Assembly (NCBI GenBank): GCA_026002995.1
Contig: BPGK01000001.1
Span: 2,543,988-2,607,987, forward strand
Direction of reading: 5' to 3'
Source of the DNA: Gaiellaceae bacterium
GTDB taxonomy: Bacteria > Actinomycetota > Thermoleophilia > Gaiellales > Gaiellaceae
Length of the DNA: 64,000 bases
A program made the translations under genes and the position numbers. Positions 25,104 through 35,713 of this stretch are shown in pieces; position 1 is the first letter of the stretch, and the number at the start of each line of letters is the position of its first letter. The notes under the pieces were generated by a model, which was given only the letters and a program-made list of their open reading frames with translations, searched no databases and was not told where the DNA came from.

Positions 25104-26011
25104 CCTCGGTCGCTGGAGCTGGCGCCGGGAGCGCGCGTAACGGGCGCCTCCGCGAGTGGATCGCGAACCCGTGGGGGAAGCCGCGCGTCCTGCCGCTCGT
25201 GACCGTCGCCTACCTCGCCTGGTCGATCCTCCCGATCCTGATCGCGATCCGCTTCTCGTTCAACGAGGGGCGTTCCCGCTCGACCGCGCAGGGCTGGTCG
25301 TTCCGCTGGTACTGGGAGGATCCGGACCTCTCGGTCTGGGCGGATCCCGACCTCCGCACAGCGCTCTTCCAGAGCCTCCGGCTCGCGGGCATCGCGGTGC
25401 TCGTCACCGTTCCGCTCGGCACCGCGCTCGCCATCGGGCTGACGCGCTGGCGCGGGCGCGGTTCGGGAGCAGCGCGGGCGGTCTCGCTCGCCACCCTCGT
25501 GACTCCCGAGATCGTCATGGGGACCGCGCTCCTGCTCGTGTTCGTCAACCTGCTCACGTTCGTCCCCCTCGGCACGCCCGCCCAGGCGATCGGCCACATC
25601 ACGTTCTCACTCGTGTTCGTCCTCATCATCGTCCGCGGACGCCTGCTCGCGATCGGGCCCGAGTACGAGGAGGCGGCCCGCGACCTCGGCGCCTCCAGGC
25701 TGCAGGCGATCAGGCTCGCGCTCCTGCCCATGCTCTGGCCTGCGATCGTCGCCAGCGGGATCATCGTCTTCGCGATCTCGATGGACGACTTCGTGATCAG
25801 CCAGTTCCTCTCGTCGGGCACGAACACGGACACGGTGCCGGTCCGGATCTACGCCACCGGCCGCACCGCCCCGACCCCGGCGCTGAACGCGCTTGCGACG
25901 CTGACGCTCGCGGTGACGATCGCCTTCGCTGCCCTCGGGTTCCTGCTCTGGTGGCTCCTGAAGCGTGCCCGTGGCGACCGCGAGTCCGCACTCGAGCACC
26001 TCGCCCACTGA
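25100..26011 (+). CDS. potC: Spermidine/putrescine-type ABC transporter permease
   Basis: The 303-residue permease has an N-terminal helix (VLPLVTVAYLAWSILPILIAI), further helices, and the EAA motif EEAARDLGASRLQAIRLALLPM, followed by SMDDFVISQFLSSG, a PotC hallmark. It starts by GTGA overlap with potB. It ends the plus-strand transporter unit; the ATPase gene of the system is on the opposite strand at 28704-29783, an unusual split that puts two amine oxidase genes between. Confidence 0.92.
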   Translation: MTSVAGAGAGSARNGRLREWIANPWGKPRVLPLVTVAYLAWSILPILIAIRFSFNEGRSRSTAQGWSFRWYWEDPDLSVWADPDLRTALFQSLRLAGIAVLVTVPLGTALAIGLTRWRGRGSGAARAVSLATLVTPEIVMGTALLLVFVNLLTFVPLGTPAQAIGHITFSLVFVLIIVRGRLLAIGPEYEEAARDLGASRLQAIRLALLPMLWPAIVASGIIVFAISMDDFVISQFLSSGTNTDTVPVRIYATGRTAPTPALNALATLTLAVTIAFAALGFLLWWLLKRARGDRESALEHLAH

Positions 26012-26041
26012 GACGCGCCCGAAACGAACCTGGCCGAGTTC

Positions 26042-27391
26042 TCAGGCGTCCAGCACGCCGCGCGCGGCGGCCTCGCCCGAGCGCACGCCACCTTCCATGT
26101 GCATGTGCCCGACGCCGGCGATGTCCGCGCACGCCCAGTGGATCGGCCCGACGGGCTCGCGCAGGTACGGGCCGAACCGCGTGAGCCCGCCGATCCCGAA
26201 GGTCGCCGCGTACGCGCCGCGCGTCCACTCCTGCGCCGCCCAGTCCACCTCGATGTAGTCGCTGGCGCGGAGCGCCTCCGGGCCGACGAAGGCCGCCAGG
26301 CCCTCGAGGATCGCGGCGCGCCGCGCGCTCGGATCCAGGCGAGCGACGAGATCCGCCTGCTCGCCCGGGAGGAAGGTGCAGAGGACGCCGACCGACGCCG
26401 AGGGAGGCGTGTTGTCGTAGATCTCCCGTACGAGCTGGTGCGGGGCGAACCCCTCGCCGGAGAGGCCGTCTTCCCGCCAGAAGGGGTGGTCGTACACAGC
26501 GAGCACCTTCGTGACGCTGCCCTGCGAGATGGCCTGCTCGAGCTGGAGCCGCCAGGCGGGGAGCGCCGGCTCGAAGGCGATCGCGGTGGTCAGGTTCGGC
26601 GGGATCGCCACGATCGCGGCCCGAGCGCGGGCCCGGACGAGCCGGGACTCGACCTCTACCCCCGCTCGGTCCCACCGGATCGCGCGGACGGGGGACTCGA
26701 GCACGACGCGCTCGCCGAGTCGCTCGGCGAGCCGGATCGGGATGAGCTGCGAGCCGCCGACGACGCGGTAGGCGAGGCACTGCTCGGGCGCGAAGAGCTC
26801 GTACGTCCCCCCGGCGCCCGCGATCGCCCACAGCCCCTGGAGCACCGAGAAGCCGTGGGCGGGCTTCGTCAGGAACCCGTCCGCGAGGTACGAGCGCAGG
26901 TTCTCGCGGGCCTCCGCGTCGCGCACCTCCCGCCTGAGCCACTCGTCGAACGTCATCGTGTCGAGCTCGCGCGCGCGCTCGTGCGTCCAGGGCGCCTCCG
27001 GATCGAGCTCCTTCGCGAGCGCGTCGAGCTTCGCCTCCGCTTCGAGAAGCGCCTGCTCCGAGGCCTCGCCGAGGCCGTGCCCGTCTCCCGAGTGGCGATG
27101 CGCGCGCCCCTCCTCGTCCACGTACACGTCGTCCCCCTCGCGGTACGCCGGGAAGAGCTCGATCCCGAGCTCCGGGAGGAGCTCGCGGAGTCGCCGGTGG
27201 TAGGGAGCTACCCACTCACCTCCAAGCTCGTTCGCCTCGCCGCCGATCTCCGTGTTCCAGAGGCGTCCACCGACCCGGTCACGTGCCTCGAGGACGACGA
27301 CCTCGCGCCCCTCCGTACGAAGGACGTTCGCGGCCGCGAGCCCTGCCACGCCTGCCCCGATCACGACGACGTCCACCTCGAGCTCGTGCAT
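26042..27391 (-). CDS. Flavin-containing amine oxidase (monoamine oxidase family), copy 1
   Basis: The 449-residue flavoenzyme has the Rossmann start VDVVVIGAGVAGLAAANVL (residues 6-24), EARDRVGGR, the GGEW motif of MAO-type enzymes (NELGGEWVAPYH), FAPEQCLAYRVVGG and a C-terminal FAD-contact run WACADIAGVGHMHMEGGVRSGE. It oxidises an amine to an aldehyde with O2 as acceptor. It lacks a membrane tail, so it should be cytosolic. It follows the second oxidase gene with a TGATG overlap and converges on the Pot permease genes. Polyamine or putrescine-derived amines are likely substrates by context. Confidence 0.9.
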   Translation of the reverse strand: MHELEVDVVVIGAGVAGLAAANVLRTEGREVVVLEARDRVGGRLWNTEIGGEANELGGEWVAPYHRRLRELLPELGIELFPAYREGDDVYVDEEGRAHRHSGDGHGLGEASEQALLEAEAKLDALAKELDPEAPWTHERARELDTMTFDEWLRREVRDAEARENLRSYLADGFLTKPAHGFSVLQGLWAIAGAGGTYELFAPEQCLAYRVVGGSQLIPIRLAERLGERVVLESPVRAIRWDRAGVEVESRLVRARARAAIVAIPPNLTTAIAFEPALPAWRLQLEQAISQGSVTKVLAVYDHPFWREDGLSGEGFAPHQLVREIYDNTPPSASVGVLCTFLPGEQADLVARLDPSARRAAILEGLAAFVGPEALRASDYIEVDWAAQEWTRGAYAATFGIGGLTRFGPYLREPVGPIHWACADIAGVGHMHMEGGVRSGEAAARGVLDA

Positions 27392-28703
27392 CACGCCTCC
27401 TCTCCGAGCGCGGCCGCAGCCGCGCCCCGTCCCGTTCTCACTGCGCCCTCCATGTAGCCGGCGACCCACTGGTCGGAGCCGCACACGTAGAACGGTGGGT
27501 CGTGCGTCCCGTGCAGCGGCCCCACGCGCATGACGTCACCCGGCCACCAGTGCGTCGCGTATCCAAGGGTGAACGGGTCGAGCCCCCAGAGGCGCAGGAA
27601 GGTCTGCCGCGGGGAGCCCGCGTCCGGACCGTACATCCGCTCGAGCTCCGCGTGGAGCGCAGCGCAGCGATGCTCCTCCGCCGTCGCGACGAGCCACAGC
27701 AGGCGCTCGGGTGGGATCAAGCCGGAGAGCACGCCCTCCTGCTGCGGCCAGGTGGAGGCGAGGAGCTGCTCGCCCTCGGAGAGGCCGTTCGCTCCGAGAT
27801 CGGCCCAGACCGAGCGGTCGTAGACGGCGACGACCTTCGCCGCCCGCGCCTGGCGCTGCGCACGGAGCGACGCGAGCCGCTCGGGAGAGACGCCCTCGAT
27901 CGCGATCCCGTGCAGCACGGAGACGGGAAGCGCGCAGACGACCGCCTCCGCTCGTACCTCCTCACCCGTGTCGAGCGCGACGCGGCAGTCGGTCGAGCCG
28001 ACCGTGATGGCGCGCACGGTCGCGCCGAGCCGGATCCGGTCGCCGAGCTCAGCGGCCATCCGCAGCGCGACCTCCGCCGATCCTTCGGCGACCTGGTGGC
28101 ACTCCCACAGGTCGTAGGAGTAGAAGCCGTCGTCGCCCACGGCCGCAGCCTTGCGCAGCTCGGCGAGAAGCGAGGTGCGCTCACTCGACCCCGCGGCGAG
28201 CGCGAGCGCACCGGCCTCGATCGCCCGCACCGTCGACGGGAGCGCGTCGACGGAGCGCAGCCAGGACGCCCACGAGTGCCCGTCGAGCCGCGAGGCGTCG
28301 GGATGCGACCACGGGTCGTCCGGGTCGACGGTCCGGGCGAGCTTCGCGAAGAGCCGCTCGACTCGCTCGTAGTCGGCGCGCTCTTCGGGCGTCTGGAACG
28401 GGAAGCCGTCCTCCGAGCGCAGAACGCCGTCGAGGAGGTCGTACGTCGTCGCCCCGTCGAGGGCGGTGTACGTCGTCGTCAGCGTCAGACCGAGCTCCTC
28501 GACGAGGGCGAGGTAGGCCGTGTGCGCGGTTCCGACCATCTCGCCTCCGAGCTGGGCTCGTCGCCCGTCGGGGAGCGGCACCTGCTCGACCCTGCCGCCG
28601 ACGCGCTCCCGCGCCTCGAGCACGACAACGTCGGCGCCGCCGGCGGCAAGGTCGCGCGCCGCCGAGAGGCCGGCGAGGCCGGCGCCGAGCACGGCGACGT
28701 CGA

Positions 28704-28707
<4 letters not shown>
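27391..28707 (-). CDS. Flavin-containing amine oxidase, copy 2
   Basis: The 438-residue paralogue of the adjacent oxidase has IDVAVLGAGLAGLSAARDL at the N-terminus, EARERVGGR, AQLGGEMVGTAHTAYL (GGEM where copy 1 has GGEW), VVCALPVSVLHGI and the C-terminal FYVCGSDQWVAGYMEGAVRTG. GTG 28707 overlaps the stop of the PotA-like ATPase gene (GTGA). Two diverged oxidases in tandem suggest successive steps, or two substrates, in one amine pathway. Confidence 0.9.
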
Positions 28708-29779
<1,072 letters not shown>

Positions 29780-29783
<4 letters not shown>

Positions 29784-30415
29784 GAGGCGAGCTCCCGCTC
29801 GAGGCACGACGCGAGGAGCGACCGCGCTCGCGGCAGATCGACGAGGCCGAGGTAGAGCATCGAGTCGAGGCCATCCGCGACCGCGGCGAGGCGAAGCCCC
29901 GCAGTCGGCGCATCGACGTGTCGCGGCACCGAGCCGTCGTCCCGCCCTTCTTCGAGCAGACGGACGATCCGGTCCGCCCAGTCGCGGTAGCGGGCTTGCA
30001 GCAGCGGCCGCAGCTCCTCGTCCTCCGCGAGGCTCGACCAGACCTCGTTCCAGAGCGCGGGGATCTCGGGGAGCTCCGGATCGACAGCCCGCTCGAGCGC
30101 GCGCGCCACCTTGGCGGCGCCCGTGTCGAGGTCGGCGAGCTCCGCTTCGAGCGCCTCCACACGCCGTTCCTCCGCGAACGCGAACGTCGCGCGTAGGAGC
30201 GCCTGGCGCGTCGCGAAGTAGTAGTGGACGAGGGGTCGCGAGACGCCCGCCTCCCGCGCGACGTTCCCGATGCGCAACGCGTGGGCGCCCTCGCCGACGA
30301 CGACGCGGCAGGCTGCGCGGAGGATCTCGTCTACCCGGTCGGAGACGGCGGGTGTCGGGACTCGAGGGATCAGCGCTTGCTCCTCTCGACGGATGCCGAG
30401 TATCCTGACTGACAC
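29780..30415 (-). CDS. TetR/AcrR-family regulator of the amine cluster
   Basis: About 210 residues: N-terminal helix-turn-helix (RVDEILRAACRVVVGEGAHA, IGNVAREAGVSRPLVHYYF) and an all-helical ligand domain (LLQARYRDWADRIVRLLEEG; MLYLGLVDLPRARSLL). The start is uncertain. GTG 30415 is taken, a TTG at 30424 is possible, and a CTG at 30373 has a better ribosome site (GAGAGGAG, 6 nt away) that would leave room for a promoter. First gene of the operon with potA and the oxidases, divergent from the Rieske gene; a palindrome lies between. Confidence 0.88.
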
Positions 30416-30423
30416 TCCTGTCA
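30410..30423. promoter_or_regulatory. TGACA-N4-TGTCA operator candidate in the divergent promoter
   Basis: Exact 5-bp arms at 30410-30414 and 30419-30423. A plus-strand promoter (TTGCTC 30377-30382, 18 nt, TATCCT 30401-30406) would start transcription at about 30413, inside the site. A minus-strand TTGACA (30424-30419) overlaps the right arm. A TetR dimer here could repress both the Rieske gene and its own operon. Confidence 0.55.
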
Positions 30424-30441
30424 AAGCGCAAGGGCTGACCC

Positions 30442-31560
30442 ATGACGACCGTCGCGACGAAACCAGCGCTCCCCCCGCTCGAGCACGCGCTCGAGGACGG
30501 CTGGACGCTCCCCGCTTCCTGGTACTCGGATCCCGCGGTGCTCGCCCTGGAACGCGAGCGCATCTTCGCCTCCGCCTGGACGTACGCCGCGCCGGCAGAG
30601 TGGGTCGCCGAGTCGGGGAGCTACGTCGCCGCCCAGGTCGGACACGTGCCGATCGTCGTCGTGCGCGACCGCGACGGCGAGCTCCGGGGGTTCGTCAACG
30701 TCTGCCGGCATCGCGGCCACCTCGTAGTCGCCGGGAAGGGATGCCGCGAGACGCTCCAGTGCCCGTACCACGCCTGGACGTACGACCTCGACGGCACGCT
30801 GCGCAGAGCGCCCCGCTCCGAGCGCGAGCCCGGCTTCGACGCGACTGCCTTTTCGCTCCACCCGATCTCCGTCGGCACCTGGGGGCCGTTCGTGTTCGCG
30901 AACCCCGACCCGGAGGCCGAGCCGCTCGCGGACACCCTCGGCGAGCTCCCGGAGATCGTCGCCTCGAGCGGGCTCGACGTCGACGCGCTCCGCTTCCACT
31001 CGCACCACGAGTGGCCGATCGCGTCGAACTGGAAGGTCGCGATCGAGAACTACCTCGAGTGCTACCACTGCCCCGCCGCGCACCCGGGGTTCAGCAAGGT
31101 GATCGACGTCGGCCCCGACGCGTACGGCCTCGCGGTGCACGCGACGTTCTCGAGCCAGATCGGCCCGGTGCGCGCCTCGGCGCTCGCCGGAGACGGCCAG
31201 TCCCCGTACACGCCGCGGGGCGAGGTGACGCAGGCGCAGTACCACTTCCTCTTTCCCGCCACGACCGTCAACATCGCGCCGGGCTTCCCGAACGTGTCGC
31301 TCGAGCGCTGGATCCCGGACGGAACGCACCGCACGATCGAGGTGACGGACTACTACTTTGCGCCCGACATCCCAGCGGCGGAGCTCGAGGAGCTCATGGC
31401 CTGGGACAGCCAGGTCGCCGAGGAGGACGTCTCGCTCGTCGAATCCGTCCAGCGCGGGCTCGACTCGGGCGCCGTGCCGCAGGGCCGCCTCATGATGGAG
31501 AGCGAGCGGCTCATCGCCGACTTCCAGCGCCGCGTGCGCGACGCGCTCGTCGGGTCCTAA
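30442..31560 (+). CDS. Rieske non-heme iron oxygenase, alpha subunit
   Basis: The 372-residue protein has a Rieske 2Fe-2S site Cys88-X-His90 / Cys107-X2-His110 (NVCRHRGH, CPYHAWTYD) and a catalytic domain with the mononuclear-iron motif NWKVAIENYLECYHCPAAH (His209, His214). The architecture resembles glycine betaine, carnitine, stachydrine and choline oxygenases, which remove N-methyl groups or hydroxylate quaternary amines. No reductase gene is adjacent. Divergent from the TetR-potA-amine oxidase operon with a shared operator, so an amine substrate is likely (inference). Confidence 0.87.
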   Translation: MTTVATKPALPPLEHALEDGWTLPASWYSDPAVLALERERIFASAWTYAAPAEWVAESGSYVAAQVGHVPIVVVRDRDGELRGFVNVCRHRGHLVVAGKGCRETLQCPYHAWTYDLDGTLRRAPRSEREPGFDATAFSLHPISVGTWGPFVFANPDPEAEPLADTLGELPEIVASSGLDVDALRFHSHHEWPIASNWKVAIENYLECYHCPAAHPGFSKVIDVGPDAYGLAVHATFSSQIGPVRASALAGDGQSPYTPRGEVTQAQYHFLFPATTVNIAPGFPNVSLERWIPDGTHRTIEVTDYYFAPDIPAAELEELMAWDSQVAEEDVSLVESVQRGLDSGAVPQGRLMMESERLIADFQRRVRDALVGS

Positions 31561-31620
31561 CGCAACGAGCAACAGGCCTGCGGGGCGAGGCGAGCTCGGA
31601 GAGACAAGCCACGCTCGACC

Positions 31621-32853
31621 CTACAGGTTGTCGACGAAGCGGCGGCGGGCCTCCGCGAGTGCCTCCCGGATCCCTCCCGGGCCGGGAGCGGGACGAGGTG
31701 CCGCCCGCCGCGGCTTGCGGAAGGTCCCGTCTCGGACGCTCGCGGCGACCTGCTCGTGGGCGTCGCGGAAGGGCACACCCTTCCGGACGAGCGCTTCGGC
31801 GACGTCGGTCGCGAGCAGGAGGGGGTCCGCCGCCGCCTTCGCCATCCGCGCACGATCGACCTCGAGCCCGCTCACGAGCACTGTCAGCGCCTCGAGCGCA
31901 AGCCGGACGTCCCGCCGCGCGGCGAAGACGGGGGCCTTGTCCTCCTGCAGGTCGCGGTCGTAGGCGAGCGGGAGCCCCTTGACCGTGGCGAGGAGCCCGG
32001 TCAGCCGGCCGATCGCCGTGCCCGCCTTGCCGCGGACGAGCTCGGCGACGTCCGGGTTGAGCTTGTGCGGCATCATCGACGAGCCGGTCGCGGCGCTCTC
32101 GGGGAGCTTCACGAACCCGAACTCCTGGCTCGCCCAGAGGACGATCTCCTCGCCGATCCGCGAGAGGTGGGTGAAGAGGACGGCGGCGGCGTAGAGGTAG
32201 TCGAGGGCGAAGTCGCGATCGGCGACCGCGTCGATCGAGTTGCGCATCTGGCGCGGGGGCGGAGGGAGCGCGAGGGTGGAGCCCGCGAGCGCGCCTGCGC
32301 CGAGCGGGCTCTCGGCGGCCGCCTCGGCCGCCGCCGCGAAGCGCGTGCGGTCGCGATCGAGCATCTCCACCCACGCGAGCAGGTGGTGGCCGAATGTGAT
32401 CGGCTGCGCGCGCTGGAGGTGGGTGTATCCCGGCATGACCGTCTCCGCCTCGGTCTCGGCGAAGGAGAGGCAGACGAGCGCGAGCGCGTCGATCGCCTCC
32501 CGCGCCTCGGCGCAGGCGTCGAGCACGTACAGCCGGAACGCGGCGACGACCTGGTCGTTCCGCGAGCGCCCGGCGTGGATCTTCCGACCGACGTCTCCGA
32601 GCAGTCGCTCGATCGCCGAGTGCACGTCCTCGTCGGTCTCGAGGTAGCCGGAGGGGTCCTGCGCGATCTCGGCGAGGCGCGCCTCGACCTCGTCGAGCTC
32701 GTCCGCGCTGAGGATCCCGGCTGCGGCGAGGCGGCGCGCGTGCTCGGCGGTCGCCTCGCAGTCGTACGGGAGGAGCTCCGCGTCATCGGCACGCAGGAAC
32801 TCCCACACCTGCTCGTCGAGGCGGCCCTCGACTCGGCCCGACCAGGTCGTCAC
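31621..32853 (-). CDS. argH: Argininosuccinate lyase
   Basis: The 410-residue enzyme of the fumarase/aspartase superfamily cleaves argininosuccinate to arginine and fumarate. Signatures: IHAGRSRNDQVV, PGYTHLQRAQPITFGHH and the family loop GSSMMPHKLNPD with the catalytic Ser. Usual bacterial length is 455-470; here the C-terminal lid region is shortened and ends in a Pro/Arg-rich stretch (RKPRRAAPRPAPGPGG) before AEARRRFVDNL. Start GTG 32853 (TTWSGR), 8 nt after the argG stop. Last gene of the arginine operon. Confidence 0.95.
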   Translation of the reverse strand: MTTWSGRVEGRLDEQVWEFLRADDAELLPYDCEATAEHARRLAAAGILSADELDEVEARLAEIAQDPSGYLETDEDVHSAIERLLGDVGRKIHAGRSRNDQVVAAFRLYVLDACAEAREAIDALALVCLSFAETEAETVMPGYTHLQRAQPITFGHHLLAWVEMLDRDRTRFAAAAEAAAESPLGAGALAGSTLALPPPPRQMRNSIDAVADRDFALDYLYAAAVLFTHLSRIGEEIVLWASQEFGFVKLPESAATGSSMMPHKLNPDVAELVRGKAGTAIGRLTGLLATVKGLPLAYDRDLQEDKAPVFAARRDVRLALEALTVLVSGLEVDRARMAKAAADPLLLATDVAEALVRKGVPFRDAHEQVAASVRDGTFRKPRRAAPRPAPGPGGIREALAEARRRFVDNL

Positions 32854-32861
32854 GCGGCCGA

Positions 32862-34070
32862 TTATGCCCGCGTCTCGGCGCGCTCCCGTGCGGCGTGCAG
32901 CTCGGTCTCGAGCGACGAGATGCGGATGAAGCCCTCGGCGGCGTCGTGCGGGAAGGTCTCGCCGGTGCCGTAGGAGGCGAGGTCGGCCGCGTAGAGCATG
33001 TGCGGCGAGCGGCGTCCCGTAACGACCGCGACGCTCGGCCGCAGCGCGAGCCGCACCTCTCCCGTGACGAGCCGCTGCGTCGAGTCGACGAACGCGTCGA
33101 TCGCCTCGCGCGCCGGGCTGAACCAGCGTCCCTCGTAGACGAGCTCGGTCCAGCGCTGCGCGAGGCCGGCCTTCAGCCGTGCCTCGTCCTTCGTCAGGAC
33201 GACGTCCTCGAGCGCCTGGTGCGCGGTGATGAGCGCGATCGCGCCCGGCGCCTCGTATACCTCGCGGCTCTTGATGCCGACAGCGCGGTTCTCGATCATG
33301 TCGATCCGGCCGATCCCGTACGCCCCGGCGAGGTGGTTCATCCGCACGATGAGCTCGGCGAGCGCGAGCTCCTCGCCGTCGATCGACACCGGCAGCCCTC
33401 GCTCGAAGCCGACGACGACCTCGATCGGAGGCGGAGCCTGGGCCGGATCGGCGGTGAGCGCGTAGGGCTCGTCGGGCGGCGCGTTCCAGGGATCCTCGAG
33501 GACGCCGGCCTCGATCGCACGACCGAAGAGGTTCTCGTCGATGGAGTACGGCGAGGCCGCCGTCTGCACGACGGGGATGCCCTTGGCGAGCGCGTACTCG
33601 ATCTCCTCGTCGCGCGTCCAGATCCGGTCGCGCAGCGGCGCGATCACCTTTACCCCGGGGTAGTGCGCCTTGAAGGCGAGCTCGAACCGGAGTTGGTCGT
33701 TCCCCTTGCCGGTGCAGCCGTGCACGACGGCCTCGGCGCCGAGGTCCTGCGCGATCCCGGCGACCGCCTCCGCGATGACCGGGCGCGAGAGCGCCGAGAC
33801 GAGCGGGTACTTCCCCTCGTAGAGCGCGTTCGTGAGGATGGCGCGGGCGCACTGCTCCTCGGCGAAGGCGTCTTTGCGGTCGACGAGGAGCACGTCGTCG
33901 GCAGCGGCCGCCTTCGCCCGGGTGATCGACTCCTCGAGATCGAACTCCTGCCCCACGTCGACGAGCACGGCGACGACCTCGTCGAAGCCGTACCAGTCCT
34001 CTTTCAGCCACGCGAGGATGCAGCTCGTGTCGAGCCCGCCCGAGTAGGCGACGACGGCGGTCCGGGCCAT
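32862..34070 (-). CDS. argG: Argininosuccinate synthase
   Basis: The 402-residue enzyme joins citrulline and aspartate with ATP. The N-terminal PP-loop is AYSGGLDTSCILAWL (residues 8-22); other motifs are HGCTGKGNDQLRFE, SPYSIDENLFGRAIE and GRIDMIENRAVGIKSREVYE. The length matches the family. Its ATG overlaps the argR stop (TGATG) and it is followed by argH. Confidence 0.97.
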   Translation of the reverse strand: MARTAVVAYSGGLDTSCILAWLKEDWYGFDEVVAVLVDVGQEFDLEESITRAKAAAADDVLLVDRKDAFAEEQCARAILTNALYEGKYPLVSALSRPVIAEAVAGIAQDLGAEAVVHGCTGKGNDQLRFELAFKAHYPGVKVIAPLRDRIWTRDEEIEYALAKGIPVVQTAASPYSIDENLFGRAIEAGVLEDPWNAPPDEPYALTADPAQAPPPIEVVVGFERGLPVSIDGEELALAELIVRMNHLAGAYGIGRIDMIENRAVGIKSREVYEAPGAIALITAHQALEDVVLTKDEARLKAGLAQRWTELVYEGRWFSPAREAIDAFVDSTQRLVTGEVRLALRPSVAVVTGRRSPHMLYAADLASYGTGETFPHDAAEGFIRISSLETELHAARERAETRA

Positions 34071-34534
34071 CAGGCGGCCCCTTGCAAGAGGTAGCCGGTG
34101 AGCTCGTCGCGGAGCGCGTGCGCCGAGACGCCGTCGCGGGCGGCGACGAAGATCGTGTTGTCGCCCGCGATCGTGCCGGCGATGCCCGGATGAGCCGCCT
34201 CGTCGATCGCCTGCGCGAGCGCGCTCGCGTATCCGGACGGCGTCTGGACGACGACGAGGTTGCCCGCGACCTCGGTCGCGACGGCGTACCGGCGCATCGC
34301 GGCGGCGAGCGCGTGCAGCTTGTCGGCATCGGTCGTGCCCGGCGGTGCGTAGACGAGGCGGCCGCTCGGCGCGCGCACCTTGACGAGCCCGAGGTCGGCG
34401 ATGTCGCGGGAGACCGTGGTCTGCACGACGTCGAACCCCTCCTCGCGCAGCGCGGCGGCGACCTCGGCCTGGGTCGAGAGGGCCCGCTCGCGGACGAGCT
34501 CGAGGATAGCGTGCTGGCGCTCGCGTCGGTTCAT
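34070..34534 (-). CDS. argR: Arginine repressor
   Basis: The 154-residue protein has an N-terminal winged helix (RRERQHAILELVRERALSTQ; EGFDVVQTTVSRDIADLGLVKVR, the ArgR recognition helix) and a C-terminal hexamerisation/arginine-binding domain (GTIAGDNTIFVAARDG with the Asp pair region). It represses arg genes when arginine is plentiful. It sits inside the operon between argD and argG and has its own possible promoter (TAGAGT 34550-34545) with TATGC boxes like those before argC. Confidence 0.95.
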   Translation of the reverse strand: MNRRERQHAILELVRERALSTQAEVAAALREEGFDVVQTTVSRDIADLGLVKVRAPSGRLVYAPPGTTDADKLHALAAAMRRYAVATEVAGNLVVVQTPSGYASALAQAIDEAAHPGIAGTIAGDNTIFVAARDGVSAHALRDELTGYLLQGAA

Positions 34535-34536
34535 AG

Positions 34537-34562
34537 TATGCGGAACTCTAGCACGTTATGCG
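34537..34562. promoter_or_regulatory. Two TATGCG boxes 20 bp apart before argR
   Basis: TATGCG at 34537-34542 and 34557-34562, spacing 20 bp, across the argD-argR gap. The same spacing of TATGCA occurs before argC. Candidate ArgR (ARG) boxes. Confidence 0.5.
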
Positions 34563-35713
34563 TTAGCGGAGAGGACGTCCGCCAGAACCGCAACCGCCTC
34601 CTCGAGCTCGGACGCCTCGACGGTGAGCGGCGGCGCGAGGCGCAGCACGCGCTCCCCCGCGCTGAGCACGAGGAGCCCGCGCTCGCGGCAGGCGTCGACG
34701 ACCTCGGCTGCCGACCGCTCGAGGACGGCGCCGAGTAGGAGGCCTCGTCCGCGCACCTCCTCGACCCCCGGGAGCGTCGCCAGCTCGGCGACGAGCGTGG
34801 CGCCGTGGGCGCGCACGCGCGCGAGGAGGTCGTCGTCGATCGCCTCGACGACGGCGCACGCGGCAGCGCAGGCGACCGGGTTGCCTCCGAAGGTCGAGCC
34901 GTGGTCGCCGGGAGCGAACGCGTCCGCAACCTCGTCCGCGACGAGCAAGGCCCCGATCGGGAGGCCGTTTCCGAGCGCCTTCGCGAGCGTCACGAGATCC
35001 GGCCGAACGCCAGCCTGCTCGAAGGCGAAGAAGGTCCCCGTCCGCCCGACGCCGCACTGGATCTCGTCGAGACAGAGGAGCGCGTCGAGCTCTCGCGCGG
35101 CGGCGAGGAACTCGCTCGCGAGGGGGATCACGCCGCCCTCGCCCAGAATCGGCTCGAGGAGCACGAGGCCGACGTCGTCATGCATGGCGGCCTGGAGCGC
35201 GGCGACGTCGTTCGGCGGGACGAAGCGCACCCCGGGCAGGAGCGGCGCGAACGGGTCGCGCTTCCCCGGTTGCCCGGTTGCCGAGAGCGCCCCGAGCGTG
35301 CGGCCGTGGAAGCCACCCTCGAGCGCGAGGATGCCCGGCTTCCCGGTCGCCTTGCGCGCGTACTTGAGCGCAGCCTCGACCGCCTCTGCGCCCGAGTTGC
35401 AGAAGAACGCCCTTGCGCCTCCGAACCTCTCCGAGAGCAGCGTCGCGAGCTCGACTTGCGGCTCCGTCCAGTAGAGGTTCGAGGCATGCCAGAGGCGGTC
35501 GAGCTGCGCTTGCGCGGCCGCCAGCGGCGCGGGGTGGAGATGCCCGAGCCCGACGACGGCGATCCCGCCGCCGAAGTCGAGGTACTCGCGGCCCTCCGCG
35601 TCCCAGACACGAGTGCCCTCGCCGCGCACAATCGTCACCGGCGCCCGCGCGTACGTCGGCAGCAGACGCTCCACGGCTCGAGGGGCTCGCGCGATGCCCC
35701 GCGAAGCGGTCAC
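34556..35713 (-). CDS. argD: Acetylornithine aminotransferase
   Basis: The 385-residue PLP enzyme of class III converts N-acetylglutamate semialdehyde to N-acetylornithine. Motifs: FGGGIAVVGLGHLHP, FFCNSGAEAVEAALKYARK, EGGFHGRTLGALSAT, LCLDEIQCGVGRTG and TLAKALGNGLPIGALL with the PLP-binding Lys. Gene order (argB before, argR after) and ATGA overlap with argB support acetylornithine rather than another amino donor. Confidence 0.93.
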   Translation of the reverse strand: MTASRGIARAPRAVERLLPTYARAPVTIVRGEGTRVWDAEGREYLDFGGGIAVVGLGHLHPAPLAAAQAQLDRLWHASNLYWTEPQVELATLLSERFGGARAFFCNSGAEAVEAALKYARKATGKPGILALEGGFHGRTLGALSATGQPGKRDPFAPLLPGVRFVPPNDVAALQAAMHDDVGLVLLEPILGEGGVIPLASEFLAAARELDALLCLDEIQCGVGRTGTFFAFEQAGVRPDLVTLAKALGNGLPIGALLVADEVADAFAPGDHGSTFGGNPVACAAACAVVEAIDDDLLARVRAHGATLVAELATLPGVEEVRGRGLLLGAVLERSAAEVVDACRERGLLVLSAGERVLRLAPPLTVEASELEEAVAVLADVLSANA

